This document shows positions 36,471 through 46,552 of a stretch of 64,000 nt of DNA, one piece after another. Within the stretch, counting starts at the first letter, position 1, and each line of letters begins with the position of its first letter. The DNA lies in contig OZ024844.1 in assembly GCA_964017145.1 (NCBI GenBank), forward strand, positions 2,108,001 through 2,172,000, given 5' to 3'. Source of the DNA: Agrocybe praecox. Its lineage: Eukaryota; Basidiomycota; Agaricomycetes; Agaricales; Agrocybaceae. The translations under genes were made by a program, and so were the position numbers. The notes under the pieces are model-generated. The model was not told the origin of the DNA and did not search any database. It was given only the letters and a program-made list of their open reading frames with translations.

Positions 36471-37414
36471 GGTGAAGTAGTAGGAAAGAGCAAGAGCTGT
36501 CGAAGTGATCTGACTTGCTTGTGAGTGTATTTATATCACGTCGCTGGGAGAGTGGCTGTGTCACGCTGGGCAGTGGATGGAGATTACCTTTGCCAAATAT
36601 TCTAGAAGTTCGTGCAACGCCTTTATGGCTGTCCTCGAGAGATAGTAGATGTACCAACAGAAGGTGTATATGATATCCCTGTGCTCTTCCTTATAAGTCA
36701 ACCCCAAATACACTGCTAGTTGCATCACCACTGTTTACACGTTACATGTATCCACTGCATATCCACTGCATATCCACACCTGTCGTATACATATATACAC
36801 CCCTTACCGTGTATCCACGTATGCGGAGTCGTGTGTTTAGCTTTAGTGAACCCGTTGCAAATGAAATCATGATATTGATTTTTTTTAATCGATGAAGTCA
36901 TTGAGCGTCTATATTATTAAACGAGCACAATTTGAAGTCCTTCGGCAGACACACGCGCTTAGACGCTTGACTTCAGTATGTGATACATATAATTCTCAGG
37001 GACAATATATGAGCACAGCCTACAATGTCAGGGACAGCCAGTCCGAGTCGCACTGGTTCATTGATCTTAAATTAGAAATGCATAGGATTCTCACGTGGAC
37101 AGATTATCTATTTATCTCATCCGGTTCCCGGGTATACATCTGCCGCTTTACCGGGTCGACTTTAGCGAAGGCACTGCTTCGCGAACTACTTCTGATGCAA
37201 TGGGCTCTCCTCTCTCTCTCGGAATCGAGCAGTCGGTGGTTATTCTGGTACTTGCTTGAACAGCGGACCTGGCTTGCTTCAACCGTAGTAACTGGTCTAC
37301 GCTTACATACAAACGCTGGCACATATTCCCCGGTGTTGAGATTGTCTAGTATCTGAGCTTTCTTCGAACCCCGCGGCTTGCTTACCACTGGCTCACTGAC
37401 CTCCAACGGAATCC
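36471..37414. other. Divergent intergenic region (PEF / HAD hydrolase)
   Basis: 944 bp between the PEF ATG (-) and the HAD ATG (+). It contains an 11-bp tandem repeat at 36749-36780 and two overlapping antiparallel open frames at about 36892-37356 (+) and 37104-37487 (-), the latter running into the HAD first exon. Neither resembles a known family, so I leave them unannotated. Confidence 0.4.
36749..36780. repeat. 11-bp tandem repeat (TATCCACTGCA)
   Basis: Two full copies (36749-36759, 36760-36770) and a partial third copy of tatccactgca upstream of the PEF gene; a related tatccac recurs at about 36812. Confidence 0.75.
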
Positions 37415-38754
37415 ATGTCTCGCCGGTATAAAGCAATAATCTTCGACGTAAGTCACATTTACGGTACCTAAAGCATCTGAATGCCATAATCTAATCGCAT
37501 TTGCTTACGCAGATCGGAGGTGTGGTAATGAGGAGCCCGTTCATCGCCATCGCAGAGCATGAACGTAAACTGGGGCTTCCTGTTAATTATATAAATTGCT
37601 CAATGTGAGCATTCAGCGCCTTTGGCTAATTATACCATAAGTACAAGGGTTCTTAATTAACCAACGTCACACGAATATCATTAGAACAGGTCGAGGTTCT
37701 GACGGGGCATGGCAAAAATTCGAACGAGGAGAAATCGAATTACTTCCATTCTATGAGGCCTTTGGAAAGGATTTATCGGACACCGTCAATGGGAATCAAT
37801 GGTGCATCAATTGTCTTCATTTTTATATTTCGTACACCGAACTTCTAACCTGCGGTAATTCGAAAGGTACAAGGCATATTGTAACCGGAAGGGTTTGCGT
37901 GAGTCGTCATCATGGTCAAGTTTACGAGTCTGGTTCAAAAATGAAAATTGAATACGTACAACGTTCCATGCAGCATGCCCGACTTTACCAGAAATCTTGA
38001 AGATTGATGGTCGTGAAGTAATTCATTCTATATGCAAGTCCAAAACTGCAAAAATGTTGATGTTTCTTCTAGTTGTTCGGGGCAATGATGCGAGAAGCAC
38101 AACAATACGACCCACACATTCGTAAAGCTATTTTGCACCTAAGAGGCAAGTTTGTTGTACTTTCATCGGTCATACACGGCTGTTGAGGAGTTGATTCTTG
38201 TAGAAGCGGGGCAACATAGAATCATTGCCCTGACCAACAACTTTGCGAGAATCAACGTTCCAAAGGAAGAACTCGATTTTCTGGGTTGGGGAGATGGAGC
38301 TATCCCGCAACATCTTCGAGACTTGTTCGATGACTTTTGTGATAGCAGTAGCCTGGGGATGCGGTTTGTAGAAGACACCCTCATTCATAACGATCTGTTG
38401 ACAAGACTCCAGGAAACCCGAACCCGACTTTTATCTCCTAGCTTGCAAGCGAAGTGGAATCAAACCGGCCGAGGCTATTTTCCTGGACGACATTGGATTG
38501 TGAGTGGTCCCTTCTTTCTCATAGGTCAAAATGAACCAGAAATATACCATATGACAGAAACTTGAAGGCAGCCAAATCTCTGGGCATGGAAACGATATGT
38601 AAGTGATCTGTTCTGAAAAGTGTGTTCGGTGCATTAATCAATCGACTTCAATGTTCTAGTGGTAGTCATTGGAAAAACCGAGGCTGCAGTGAAAGAGCTG
38701 GAAAGAAAGATTGGGCTGAATCTCACAAGTCCTATCCATGATTCCAAACTTTGA
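37415..38754 (+). CDS. HAD-superfamily hydrolase (ACAD10/EPHX2 N-terminal-like)
   Basis: Nine short exons. The HAD motifs, in order, are: motif I YKAIIFD joined to IGGVVMRSPFIAIAEHERKL, with the nucleophile Asp; motif II HRIIALTNNFARI; motif III MR joined to KPEPDFYLLACKRSGIKP; and motif IV EAIFLDDIG joined to LNLKAAKSLGMETI. The order and spacing match the haloacid-dehalogenase-like phosphatases of the ACAD10 and epoxide hydrolase N-terminal group, where the second Asp of motif I is replaced (DIGGV). The enzyme probably hydrolyses a phosphate ester; the substrate is unknown. The intron at 38146-38203 starts with GC (aagag followed by gcaagt), and reading through it destroys the frame. It ends with SPIHDSKL, stop 38752-38754; the terminal SKL is a candidate peroxisomal signal. 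Confidence 0.85.
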
Positions 38755-38867
38755 TATATTCTAAAGTTTATCCTTCTACAACGTCATGGTTATTCATTAT
38801 ACCGTTCCGTTGCCGTGTATAATTCCAAGGAACACTTGTCTAGCGGTATAGAGTACTTGGTGGTTAT

Positions 38868-39251
38868 TTAGAATGGCTTGTCACTGGCGGGAGTTTTGTC
38901 CTCGTAGTATGAACCCAGCTGTAAACAATCGCTATTTTCATTTTCTCCGTAACAAATATACAACTATGATGCGTACCACTGGAACCTTTTCCAACACTTC
39001 GCGCCTCACGAGAGGAGTAACAGAAAGGAACTGGAAGAAAAGAGGTCACCCCTTGAGAGAAGAGTGTCGTAGGATAGAGAAAACACACCAGTAAAGCAGC
39101 GGCACCAGCGCTAGCTCCCCAGAATCCTAGGGAAGTGGACCATCGTTTGGATGCCTAAAAAGAGGTCAAAATATGCCCAAGAGGTAGCGACAAAACATAC
39201 TGTGATAGTTGCGCTCAAAGCGGATTGTCTGTGCAACTTGAGGGAAGACAT
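38868..39251 (-). CDS. QCR10: Cytochrome bc1 complex subunit 10 (QCR10)
   Basis: Four tiny exons on the minus strand give a 73-residue protein: MSSLKLHRQSALSATIT, ASKRWSTSLGFWGASAGAAA with LL, FLSVTPLVRREVLEKVPV, and LGSYYEDKTPASDKPF (stop 38868-38870). It has one membrane span (WGASAGAAALLFLSVTPLV). The C-terminal piece, with a Pro-Val/Leu-Gly turn followed by ED.TP..DKP, matches yeast Qcr10, which ends GPTLEDHTPPEDKPN. QCR10 is a small accessory subunit of complex III in the inner mitochondrial membrane and helps hold the Rieske protein. Introns are about 44-58 bp with canonical ends, and each exon junction preserves the frame. No single open frame reveals this gene. Confidence 0.84.
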
Positions 39252-39439
39252 AATGTGAACGAGAGTAAAGTGTTGTCGAGCCTACAACGCGGAGGACGGC
39301 GGAAACGCACTTTCGGCAAGTGCCGGCCCAATTGCAAATTTGATCAGGACGTTGGAGCAAGCAGTGAAAGCCATAACGAACACTGTGCAAAGACATTCAC
39401 TTATCTTTTGTGCCGTATATTTGATTCCCTTCTCTTACA
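39252..39439. promoter_or_regulatory. 188-bp bidirectional promoter, QCR10 / NOP16
   Basis: Two ATGs face away from each other with 188 bp between them, pairing a respiratory gene with a ribosome-biogenesis gene. No TATA box is seen. Confidence 0.55.
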
Positions 39440-40450
39440 ATGGCAAACCCTCGGCAAAGACGCAAGGCACGCTCTTCTTCCCATAAACCTGTTTCTCATT
39501 CACGGCACGCAAAGAGAAACCTCAAGAAAACTCCTCGTTAGTGGGGCCATCATCGCAATATATTCAAGGAGATTAATTCTTAAAAACTAGCTATCCGTGG
39601 ACCAAAGGCTTTGCAGGATGCTTGGGATAGCCAATTGACTGTCCGTCAAAAGTATCAAGCCTTTCTTGTTATCTTATTTACTAGTGGTTGATGTACTTCC
39701 TGTCCCCAGTTACGCAAGACTTGGTCTTGTTGTCACCCTTGATCCTTCTGCAGCAGGAGGCGTTGAAAAACCGCTCGGTACCCAACATCAGGTCACTGAA
39801 AAACAAGAGCAGCCGACAGCATCCACTTCGTCGTCGTCTCACGAATCTACAATTAAACCGATGGTACCTACTGGATTCGGTCGAATCATCCGAGACGCTG
39901 CTGGGAATGTGTTGGGTGTCGAAATGAATGAGGAAGAAAACGAAAGCAAAGATGCACCTACCTCCATCGAGGATGATATTGCGATGGACGACGTCGAATC
40001 GAGGATAGATCAGGGCGTGCGTCAACGATGGGCGACCGACTTTTCAAGAAGTACCGCGGCACATTTTGGGAATAAAGATGACAAACTAGTTCAGAGTGAG
40101 TATGTTCCTGTTGTGGATTTGGTGATTTTCCTATCTTTTCGCATGCAAACAGAATTTAAACAGCATTTAAACTTTGCAAAGCGCTGTCAAGGATTAGGGT
40201 TATGCTAACGCGCTTATTTCTTATAGATTTAGAACGAATTGCAGCCCCCGCGACGGGGACGACTACACTTTCCATTGCTGTATCAGGAATTGGATCTCGA
40301 CATACATCATCGGGCGAAGTGAAGTATCTGGCGGCGCTTGTGAAAAAACACGGGAATGATATCGAACGAATGGCTAGCGATATCAAATTAAATCCTGAGC
40401 AACGAACCGTTGGACAACTGAGGAGAGCTCTAAAGCGGGTTGCTTTCTAG
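39440..40450 (+). CDS. NOP16: NOP16, 60S ribosome biogenesis factor
   Basis: MANPRQRRKARSSSHKPVSH, KRNLKKTPR joined to AIRGPKALQDAWDSQLTVRQ and NYARLGLVVTLDPSAAGGVE is the conserved basic N-terminus of Nop16. A long acidic, Ser/Glu-rich middle follows (MVPTGFGRIIRDAAGNVLGV, EMNEEENES). The C-terminal Nop16 helix block is YLAALVKKHGNDIERMASDI, KLNPEQRTVGQLRRALKRVA with a final F. Nop16 is a nucleolar component of pre-60S particles. The 5' end is set by the conserved MANPRQRRK start. Three introns: the first at about 39532-39592, one in the TVRQN/YARLG region, and one before LERIAAPAT. Confidence 0.92.
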
Positions 40451-40844
40451 ACCGATAGTACATTGTTTTGATTTTGACATGACTCCCACCGGCGGTCTGT
40501 GGGAATTGACTAAATAGTTTTCATTGATGGACTAGCTTGATGAAGAAAGTTGTGAGGAAGGACAGATAAGGTTCAAGATGGATTGAGCCAGAGCGTTGGT
40601 TTTAGAGGTGAGCCGGAGTGTGCCGAGGGTAGGATTCCCTCTGAGGTACTGCCACCGGGCCATTCGTCGAGGAAACTCAAAGTTTACATGTTCTTGAGAT
40701 CCATGCAGATCCGTTCGAGTCGTACTTTTGGTCCATTTGCAAAGTCAGCTAGTTCTCATGTTCCACTCTTGTTGGTCCTCATGAGTATATAATAATCCAA
40801 CTCACCGTCTCTCCTTCTTCTGTCGTTTTCCCACTTCATCCGTC
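40451..40844 (+). promoter_or_regulatory. Upstream region of the Zn2Cys6 factor
   Basis: 394 bp. A TATA-like tatataa (40785-40791) lies about 54 bp before the ATG, followed by a long CT-rich tract (ctctccttcttctg) typical of fungal core promoters. Confidence 0.5.
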
Positions 40845-43725
40845 ATGCCACCTAGAGGCTCATCTTCAACCACTTCCTCATCAGCTCAGGCTACATCGCG
40901 TAGTTCTGCAGCTCCTTATTCTCGTCGTTCCTCCAGTCAGCCAAAATCTTCTCGTCAACAGTTCTCTGCTTGTGGCGCTTGCCGCATGCGAAGGTTTGTT
41001 TAGCGCTACCTCAATCATTGTATCATACCAATTCTTTAATAGGGTTCGTTGTGATCTCAAGGACTTGCCTCTCGGGTTCGTAGGGCCAACCCCAGCATGT
41101 TCTAACTGCAAGGAACGCGGCATAAAATGCGTGTTAGTCTTCATATCCTCTACGCGCGTTTTCCTGCATCATAATATTACATCTAAGCAGTGACGAGTTT
41201 GCCGAAGTGAAAGCCGTCAAGCTACTTAGACGGGGACGGCGTCTGCAGCAAGTGGAGTCAGTCCAAGAGCTCTTCTTCATCTCACTAGAGCTCAACGACT
41301 TTTTCCAATAGAGCAATTTATGGCAAAGTCTCCGATCAGGATGACGCTTCTTCCTCTCGGTCGTGTACCATCCCTACTCTGCATTCGGACTTTTTCTTAT
41401 CACCGTTTTGGCAATGGTTCAGAGTCCAACGTAAGTCGTTCATTTTCTACTATGTCCGCCGATCGTCTCATTCATTTGTTTTAGGCCCTATCCTTGACGC
41501 CAGTGAATTCAGTGCGAGATTCACCGCACATTGTCAAGGGACCCACCTACTGTCTGATGAAGGGGCATTGATCGCGATGCTACTTGTGACTTGGGCCGCT
41601 TCGTTTGGATTGGATCACAAAGGTCTCCCAGAGACCCAAGGAGGTTTAGAGTCTTCTCCCGGAAGTATGCGCCGAAAATGGAAAACAAAATGTGAAACAT
41701 ACGTGCGCGAACTTTTGGAGCTGATAGACGCTCACGGTGTGCTACGGAGACCAAGTCTGGACGGTGTTCGCGCGTTGTTGCTACTCCTCCCTCTTTTAGA
41801 AGGTGAGCGTCTATCTTTCTGTCGATCGTTTCTATATTAAAATATGATTACAGATATCCAACCACTGGAACGTCTGGTAATATATGAAGCCACGATGTCA
41901 CAGGTGCAGGCGCTTTGCGTGGTATCAGCTTCCCTTACCCCAACATACGAAGAAGCGCTCACGCGCGCGAGGATATTCTGGTACGCATACATTCAAGAAG
42001 GTGCTTATACCACTATACATGGGGGCCGTTTCTACCTGTGCGCGCTTTTCTCTTATTTTGATGGGCCAAGTAATCCTTACCGTCAAACTTGCGTCTAGGT
42101 CCAATGATGATTTAGATGCATTCCAGCGAACTTTGCCGTCGTCCAATCATCAGGATATCGGCTTACCGTCCCCTCCAGCATCCTCTTCTCTTGAACATAT
42201 ACCCAATATGAGTCCTTACCATCATCAAGAAATTTCTCACCTCACCCCAAAGGAAGCTGCTGCATACAAGTCTTACATGAGACTCATGTATACATCCTCT
42301 GTTTGTCTGGAAATCTCTAACATCTGCAGAAAGATGCATGTCGTGTTGCCAAATTCCAAGGCTCTAAGGACGACGAAGCCGCACGGCCTTATTGACGCTA
42401 ACGGAATGCGAGACATCTGGCAAGGTCTTGATAGATGTTGGAAAGAACTCGAGGGGATGAAGCGAGCTTCTATTGATGACTCGCGGCGTCGCGAAATTGA
42501 ACAATTTGTTGCCGGGTGGCAGATATTTATTTTCAAATGTCGTAAGTGCTTTTTCCTTTCGAATGATCCATCAGTTACTAAGAAAGCAAACACGACAGAC
42601 AATGTGGTTCAACGGACGCTTTGTTCGTTCCCGTCGGCACCGGATGATACCCAGCTCATGTTTGATAGAACAACACACTCCCAAACCTCCTCTCACTCGT
42701 CTAGCTCTTCCCCATACCTTGCCCCAAAACAACTCTTGTTAGGCGCCGACCGAAGATGCGCATTGTTTCTCCCCCGTATCATCGGCATCCTTTATGAATT
42801 CACCTCCAGTAGTCATCCCGGTGCCCTAGACCTTTTCCGGTGGGATACAGACCTTGTTAGGGACGGCTGCTATTATGCCGCCTGCATTGCAGCTAACGCC
42901 GACGGCGACTACATCGATGGGGAAGTGAAGCGCGAGAACACCGACGGGCATTTGACGGTTGACGAAGGATTCTCAATATGCGCCTCTGTTCTGGCCTCTA
43001 TGAGGTGGAGCATCTCAAAAAGTGAAGAACAGGAAAAGCAAGCCGCCATTATGTGGGAGAATCGAAAAATCAGACGACACCAGAGTACTCAGAATCAACT
43101 GTCCATGTATGACCGCGCTGCAGATTTTCAATCCTTGCACAATTCTACCTCCGACCTACACATGAACAATCTATCCCTTTCGCCGAGTCCTCATCTTGGG
43201 CTGATGTCCATAATCCCAACAGACAGACTTGGAGCAGAGGATCGGCCGATGCTTCGTCCCCTCGATTTATTTATATCGTCCCAGCGTCGAGTAGAGTCTG
43301 CTCCAGCTACGGCCTGCAGTACGGGGGATCACGGCTCGAGTGGCTGGCCGTCATACACGCCTCCTGGGACATCTACTTCTGTGGCCACAGGGAGTACGGG
43401 CTCGGGTTATAGTAGAAACGGCTCACCCATCTTTGCAAACCATCCACCGTTCTCGAGCACCACAAAAGGTGTCGTGGACGAGATCTTCTATCAAGAGGTC
43501 GACCAGTTCAACTATAACCCTCCCCAACTAGCTGGACCTGGTATCATGCGTGAAACCCCTCCAATGGTGCCTGCTTATATCAACCATCACGATTCACCGT
43601 CACACACTTTATCTGGACCGACCTACATGATATCATCGCCGTTCAACTCGTCGATGTCGATTATCTCATCTCAATCTGACCTTCATGCATGCCCTTCCTA
43701 CGCCGATAGCTGTGGCTATAATTAA
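40845..43725 (+). CDS. Zn2Cys6 fungal-specific transcription factor
   Basis: A Ser-rich start (MPPRGSSSTTSSSAQATSRS) precedes a binuclear zinc cluster: SACGACRMRRVRCDLKDLP, ACSNCKERGIKCVDEFAE. The loop between the third and fourth Cys is long (DLPLGFVGPTPACSNC), and a basic linker KAVKLLRRGRRLQQVE follows. The middle domain (FWQWFRVQRPILDASEFSAR, LIAMLLVTWAASFGLDHKG, RRPSLDGVRALLLLLPLLED, TRARIFWYAYIQEG, HGGRFYLSNDDLDAFQRTLP) matches the fungal_trans regulatory domain. A long disordered Ser/Pro tail ends PSYADSCGYN. The frame needs an intron inside 42035-42099, where two ORFs overlap; joining GGRFYL to SNDDLDAF restores the family motif. Targets are unknown; it is the only DNA-binding regulator in the window. 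Confidence 0.86.
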
Positions 43726-44247
43726 TATGTAGCGCTCAACTCGCCTTCTATCCTCATTTGTGCTATCCTTCTTGCTTTCGTTTTGGAAATTGCATACCTC
43801 ATGGCTTCTGATTCTCGTATATTTGTATTAATTGCTTTCCCAGATCTGATTTATTCGCATATACGTATTTCTTGTATAAACATGTAGTATGATCAAACAA
43901 ATTTTGAATATTCTCTTTAAATGGCAAGAAGTTCTAAAAAAGGAAATTTTCTTTTTTTTCTCACGTTGACCCCCCTGTGTACGGTGGCGTGGAACCGGCG
44001 GGATGCTAACGTGAGAGCGACACAGGATTTTCGCTGATTTTAATTTTTCGGCTCAGCGATCCCTATATGTATATGATGGCCGAGCTGCGATCACATGCTT
44101 GATCCTGTCTGCCGTCTCGGTCTCACATGCTTAGATATGATGTGACAGAAGCATCCTGAATTCTGACGACGACGACGACACGCAAGTTATAACCCACAAC
44201 TACTGATTCCAGGTGAGACATTTGGGAATACTCGTCTGTCTGTCAAA
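43726..44247. other. Intergenic region with interleaved inverted repeats
   Basis: 522 bp: the 3' UTR of the transcription factor and the promoter of the first zinc-ribbon gene. It has an A/T run (43936-43960), interleaved inverted repeats at 43959-44026 (see findings) and a GAC microsatellite (44165-44180). Nothing coding. Confidence 0.5.
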
Positions 44248-44837
44248 ATGTTCAATACTCTCTACGGTGCAGCCTTTCTACGCAGTCTGACAGGCATCCG
44301 AGAATAGTGATTTATGTGTATCCCAATCATATGTGCGCCATCTTACTCCACTTACATGTCTTGAAGACGAGTAAACCTATTGTGCTCTACAGTTGGCTGC
44401 CCGACAAGCATCAAGCCGGAAAGTGATGGTGGTTCACCTCGACAGTGTCCCAGGTGCCATAATGGCGAGTCCAAGTTATTTTTGGATTGATTTGCATACC
44501 GCTAAAGCATAACTTTCTCCAGTTGCTGTAATCCAAGCAAAAAGATCAACTTGGTTTGAGCTCTTTTGGATACCACTTATTCCACTCTCCAGAAAACACA
44601 TTCTCTTGTGTACCATTTGCCAATGGACTGAGGAAGTGCCCAAGACGTAAGCTTCGACGTCCTGCTTCAGAGCCGCCACCCAACGCTGGCAATACCTTCA
44701 GTAGTGTTGGACAGGATTTTGCTGGAGAAACGAAATCCAAACAGATTTCCGGTGATGACTTGCAGCATTGGGACCCACCAAATCGCCCTGGTTACCGGCC
44801 AGTATATATATATATGGACAGCAATCCTCAAACTTGA
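44248..44837 (+). CDS. Zinc-ribbon protein, paralogue 1
   Basis: Exons: MFNTLY joined to VGCPTSIKPESDGGSPRQCP, RCHN joined over a GC-AG intron (44465-44522) to VAVIQAKRSTWFELFWIPLI, PLSRKHILLCTICQWTEEVP, and a polar tail TSVGQDFAGETKSKQISGDD ending MDSNPQT. Two CxxC pairs, CPRC and CTIC, are about 40 residues apart and build a small zinc ribbon; the WFELFxIPLIP segment between them is hydrophobic. It resembles fungal zinc_ribbon_15-type proteins whose function is not known; family name given from memory, to be checked. It lies upstream of a paralogue in the same orientation. The alignment with paralogue 2 fixes the intron positions, including the GC donor. Confidence 0.72.
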
Positions 44838-45309
44838 AAGAACACGCCATCTCCGACTCTGTTTAACTTCCTTCATTTTTTCGGCGGGGACTCCTATAAC
44901 TTCGATATGACATATTATATATATATATATATATTGATGTCATTCGAATACTTGACACTACTGTATGAATGAACTCTAATTATCGTCAAAGTAATATGAG
45001 GAATTCCTATGCCTTTTGGTGCTATTTTCGTTCACGTTTTGTACCCAACTTGTGCCCAACTGTGCCCGCAGCTGATTGACAAGACGGCTCGACATGATTG
45101 TCAGCGAGCATCGAACTCTGTCTGAAATCTCAAATCAAACACAATGTCTCTACATCACTATCGGACGATATTTACCGCGTCTCACCTTTATTTGAAACTA
45201 CAACATTCCCACTGAGTGACGAGTTTATCCACCTGGCGTTGAAATGGATCTCTTCTGTGCGTTGTCGAGACTTGTGTCGCCTCGGAAATGACATAGTACT
45301 TACAACCTA
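44838..45309. other. Spacer between zinc-ribbon paralogues
   Basis: 472 bp, holding the AT microsatellite and the presumed promoter of paralogue 2. A frame at 45098-45310 has no recognisable features and is not annotated. Confidence 0.4.
44912..44935. repeat. (AT)n microsatellite
   Basis: A run of alternating A and T between the two zinc-ribbon genes; a shorter one (44801-44814) sits inside the 3' end of paralogue 1. Confidence 0.85.
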
Positions 45310-45891
45310 ATGGCTAACCCCAACAGTATGCATTCCGATGATATGTGGGTCGAGTTTCAATCACACACGTAGTCTCAATGATCTTGACTGGGTTTCGTTC
45401 ATGGTCATTCACCTCCAGTTGGTTGCCAAACAAAAATCACTCCTGATAGTGAACAGGTTCCAAGGATTTGCCCCCGATGTCACAACGGTATGAGGGCCCC
45501 TGAGAAGGGCGCTTCGAAGCTGACGACTTTTGTTCGCAGCGGCCGTGACTAGTGCTAAATCTAAGGAATGGTTTGAGTTCTGCTTTGTGCCCCTCATTCC
45601 AATGGGAAGTTCGCACATTTGGATATGTTCGATTTGCCAATGGTCTCAACCAATTCAGCAAGGAGGGTGCGTTTATCATATTACAATATTCAAACTGTGC
45701 TCTCGTTAAATACGTCAACTGTTTTTCATTGTAGATGGGAACCCCAACCAGTGACTAGTGTACCTATGCAACCTGGAGGTTACTATCCTCCTCAACCACC
45801 GCCCACATGGCAGGGAGGCCCACCTACACAGAACTTCTATCCACCCAATCAATATCCGCCTAATCAAGTGCAATATAAAGCCCCGCAGTGA
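45310..45891 (+). CDS. Zinc-ribbon protein, paralogue 2 (Pro/Gln/Tyr-rich tail)
   Basis: Exon 1 (MANPN) is tentative; exon 2 is IGCQTKITPDSEQVPRICPR with CHN, joined to AAVTSAKSKEWFEFCFVPLI, PMGSSHIWICSICQWSQPIQ and QGG, then GWEPQPVTSVPMQPGG and a Pro/Tyr/Gln tail (YYPPQPPPTWQGGPPTQNFY) ending QVQYKAPQ. The CPRC and CSIC pairs and the WFExxFVPLIP segment align with paralogue 1. The tail is low-complexity and resembles those of small cytosolic ribbon proteins. The ATG choice (45310) relies on an intron with donor gtatgc and acceptor ctccag that preserves the frame; a different first exon is possible. Function unknown. Confidence 0.68.
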
Positions 45892-46552
45892 ACTAGCAAA
45901 CTGTTGAGTATCGACCTTTTCTGTGTCATTTTCCGAAAACATTTCATTAACACGAACACTGACACTGCTCTCAGAGGTTTCCTCTCCCCGAGTGCATGAG
46001 CTGCTCGGAAGAAGCAAGTACTGCGGGGCGAATACGATGCGGGCGTCGTCTCCCTTCATTCTTCGACTCCACATTGTCGTTGATTTTATGCATATTTATG
46101 AATTTGCACATACTTTTAAGCATTGCCGCACATGCACTCCCGAGTTCGAACTTCGCCACCACGGCAATGCTATAGTGTGGCGTGGCCGCAGAAGAGTACA
46201 GGATCAAATTTTCATTTTGTATGAGTGGTTCGATTTTTTACTTTGGAATTATTTCGTTTTGCCTTGTACGAGAGAATCAAGAAAGACTGGGCGCAAACGG
46301 TACTGAAAGTAAAAGTGAGAGAGAGCGAGAGATGAAGGTAGATAAGTCCAAATAAGAGAGAATAAAATATTTATTATTTTGAGAAACTATTTCAGGTAAC
46401 CACGTGCGCGGCGGTGCTGCCATGCTGGTGTTGACGCAGCCACTGGCACTTCAGCTCTCCTCCAACTTCCATTCACCTTTGTCTGTCTTCCCCAATATCC
46501 GTTTTCCCCTTCGACTCTCTCTCTACGTTCAGTACACCAACTCTATATAATC
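45892..46552 (+). other. Upstream region of YPT1
   Basis: 661 bp between zinc-ribbon paralogue 2 and YPT1. A 127-codon frame (45923-46306 +) has no family resemblance. Just before YPT1 there is a CT-rich tract and a tatataa-like sequence (46543-46549) only 4 bp from the ATG, too close to act as a TATA box. Confidence 0.4.

Noticed and set aside
38152..38565. 137-codon frame in the HAD gene read without splicing
   Set aside because: It runs through a GC-AG intron, a 43-bp intron and part of a third; splicing restores KPEPDFYLL and FLDDIG.
41884..42100. Alternative start of the Zn2Cys6 C-terminal frame (GTHTFKKVLIPLYMG)
   Set aside because: This part is an intron and the wrong frame; joining GGRFYL to SNDDLDAF keeps the fungal_trans motif.
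46100..46170. tRNA-like B-box (GTTCGAACTC, minus strand)
   Set aside because: The flanks do not form a T-stem or cloverleaf, and no A-box or acceptor stem is found.
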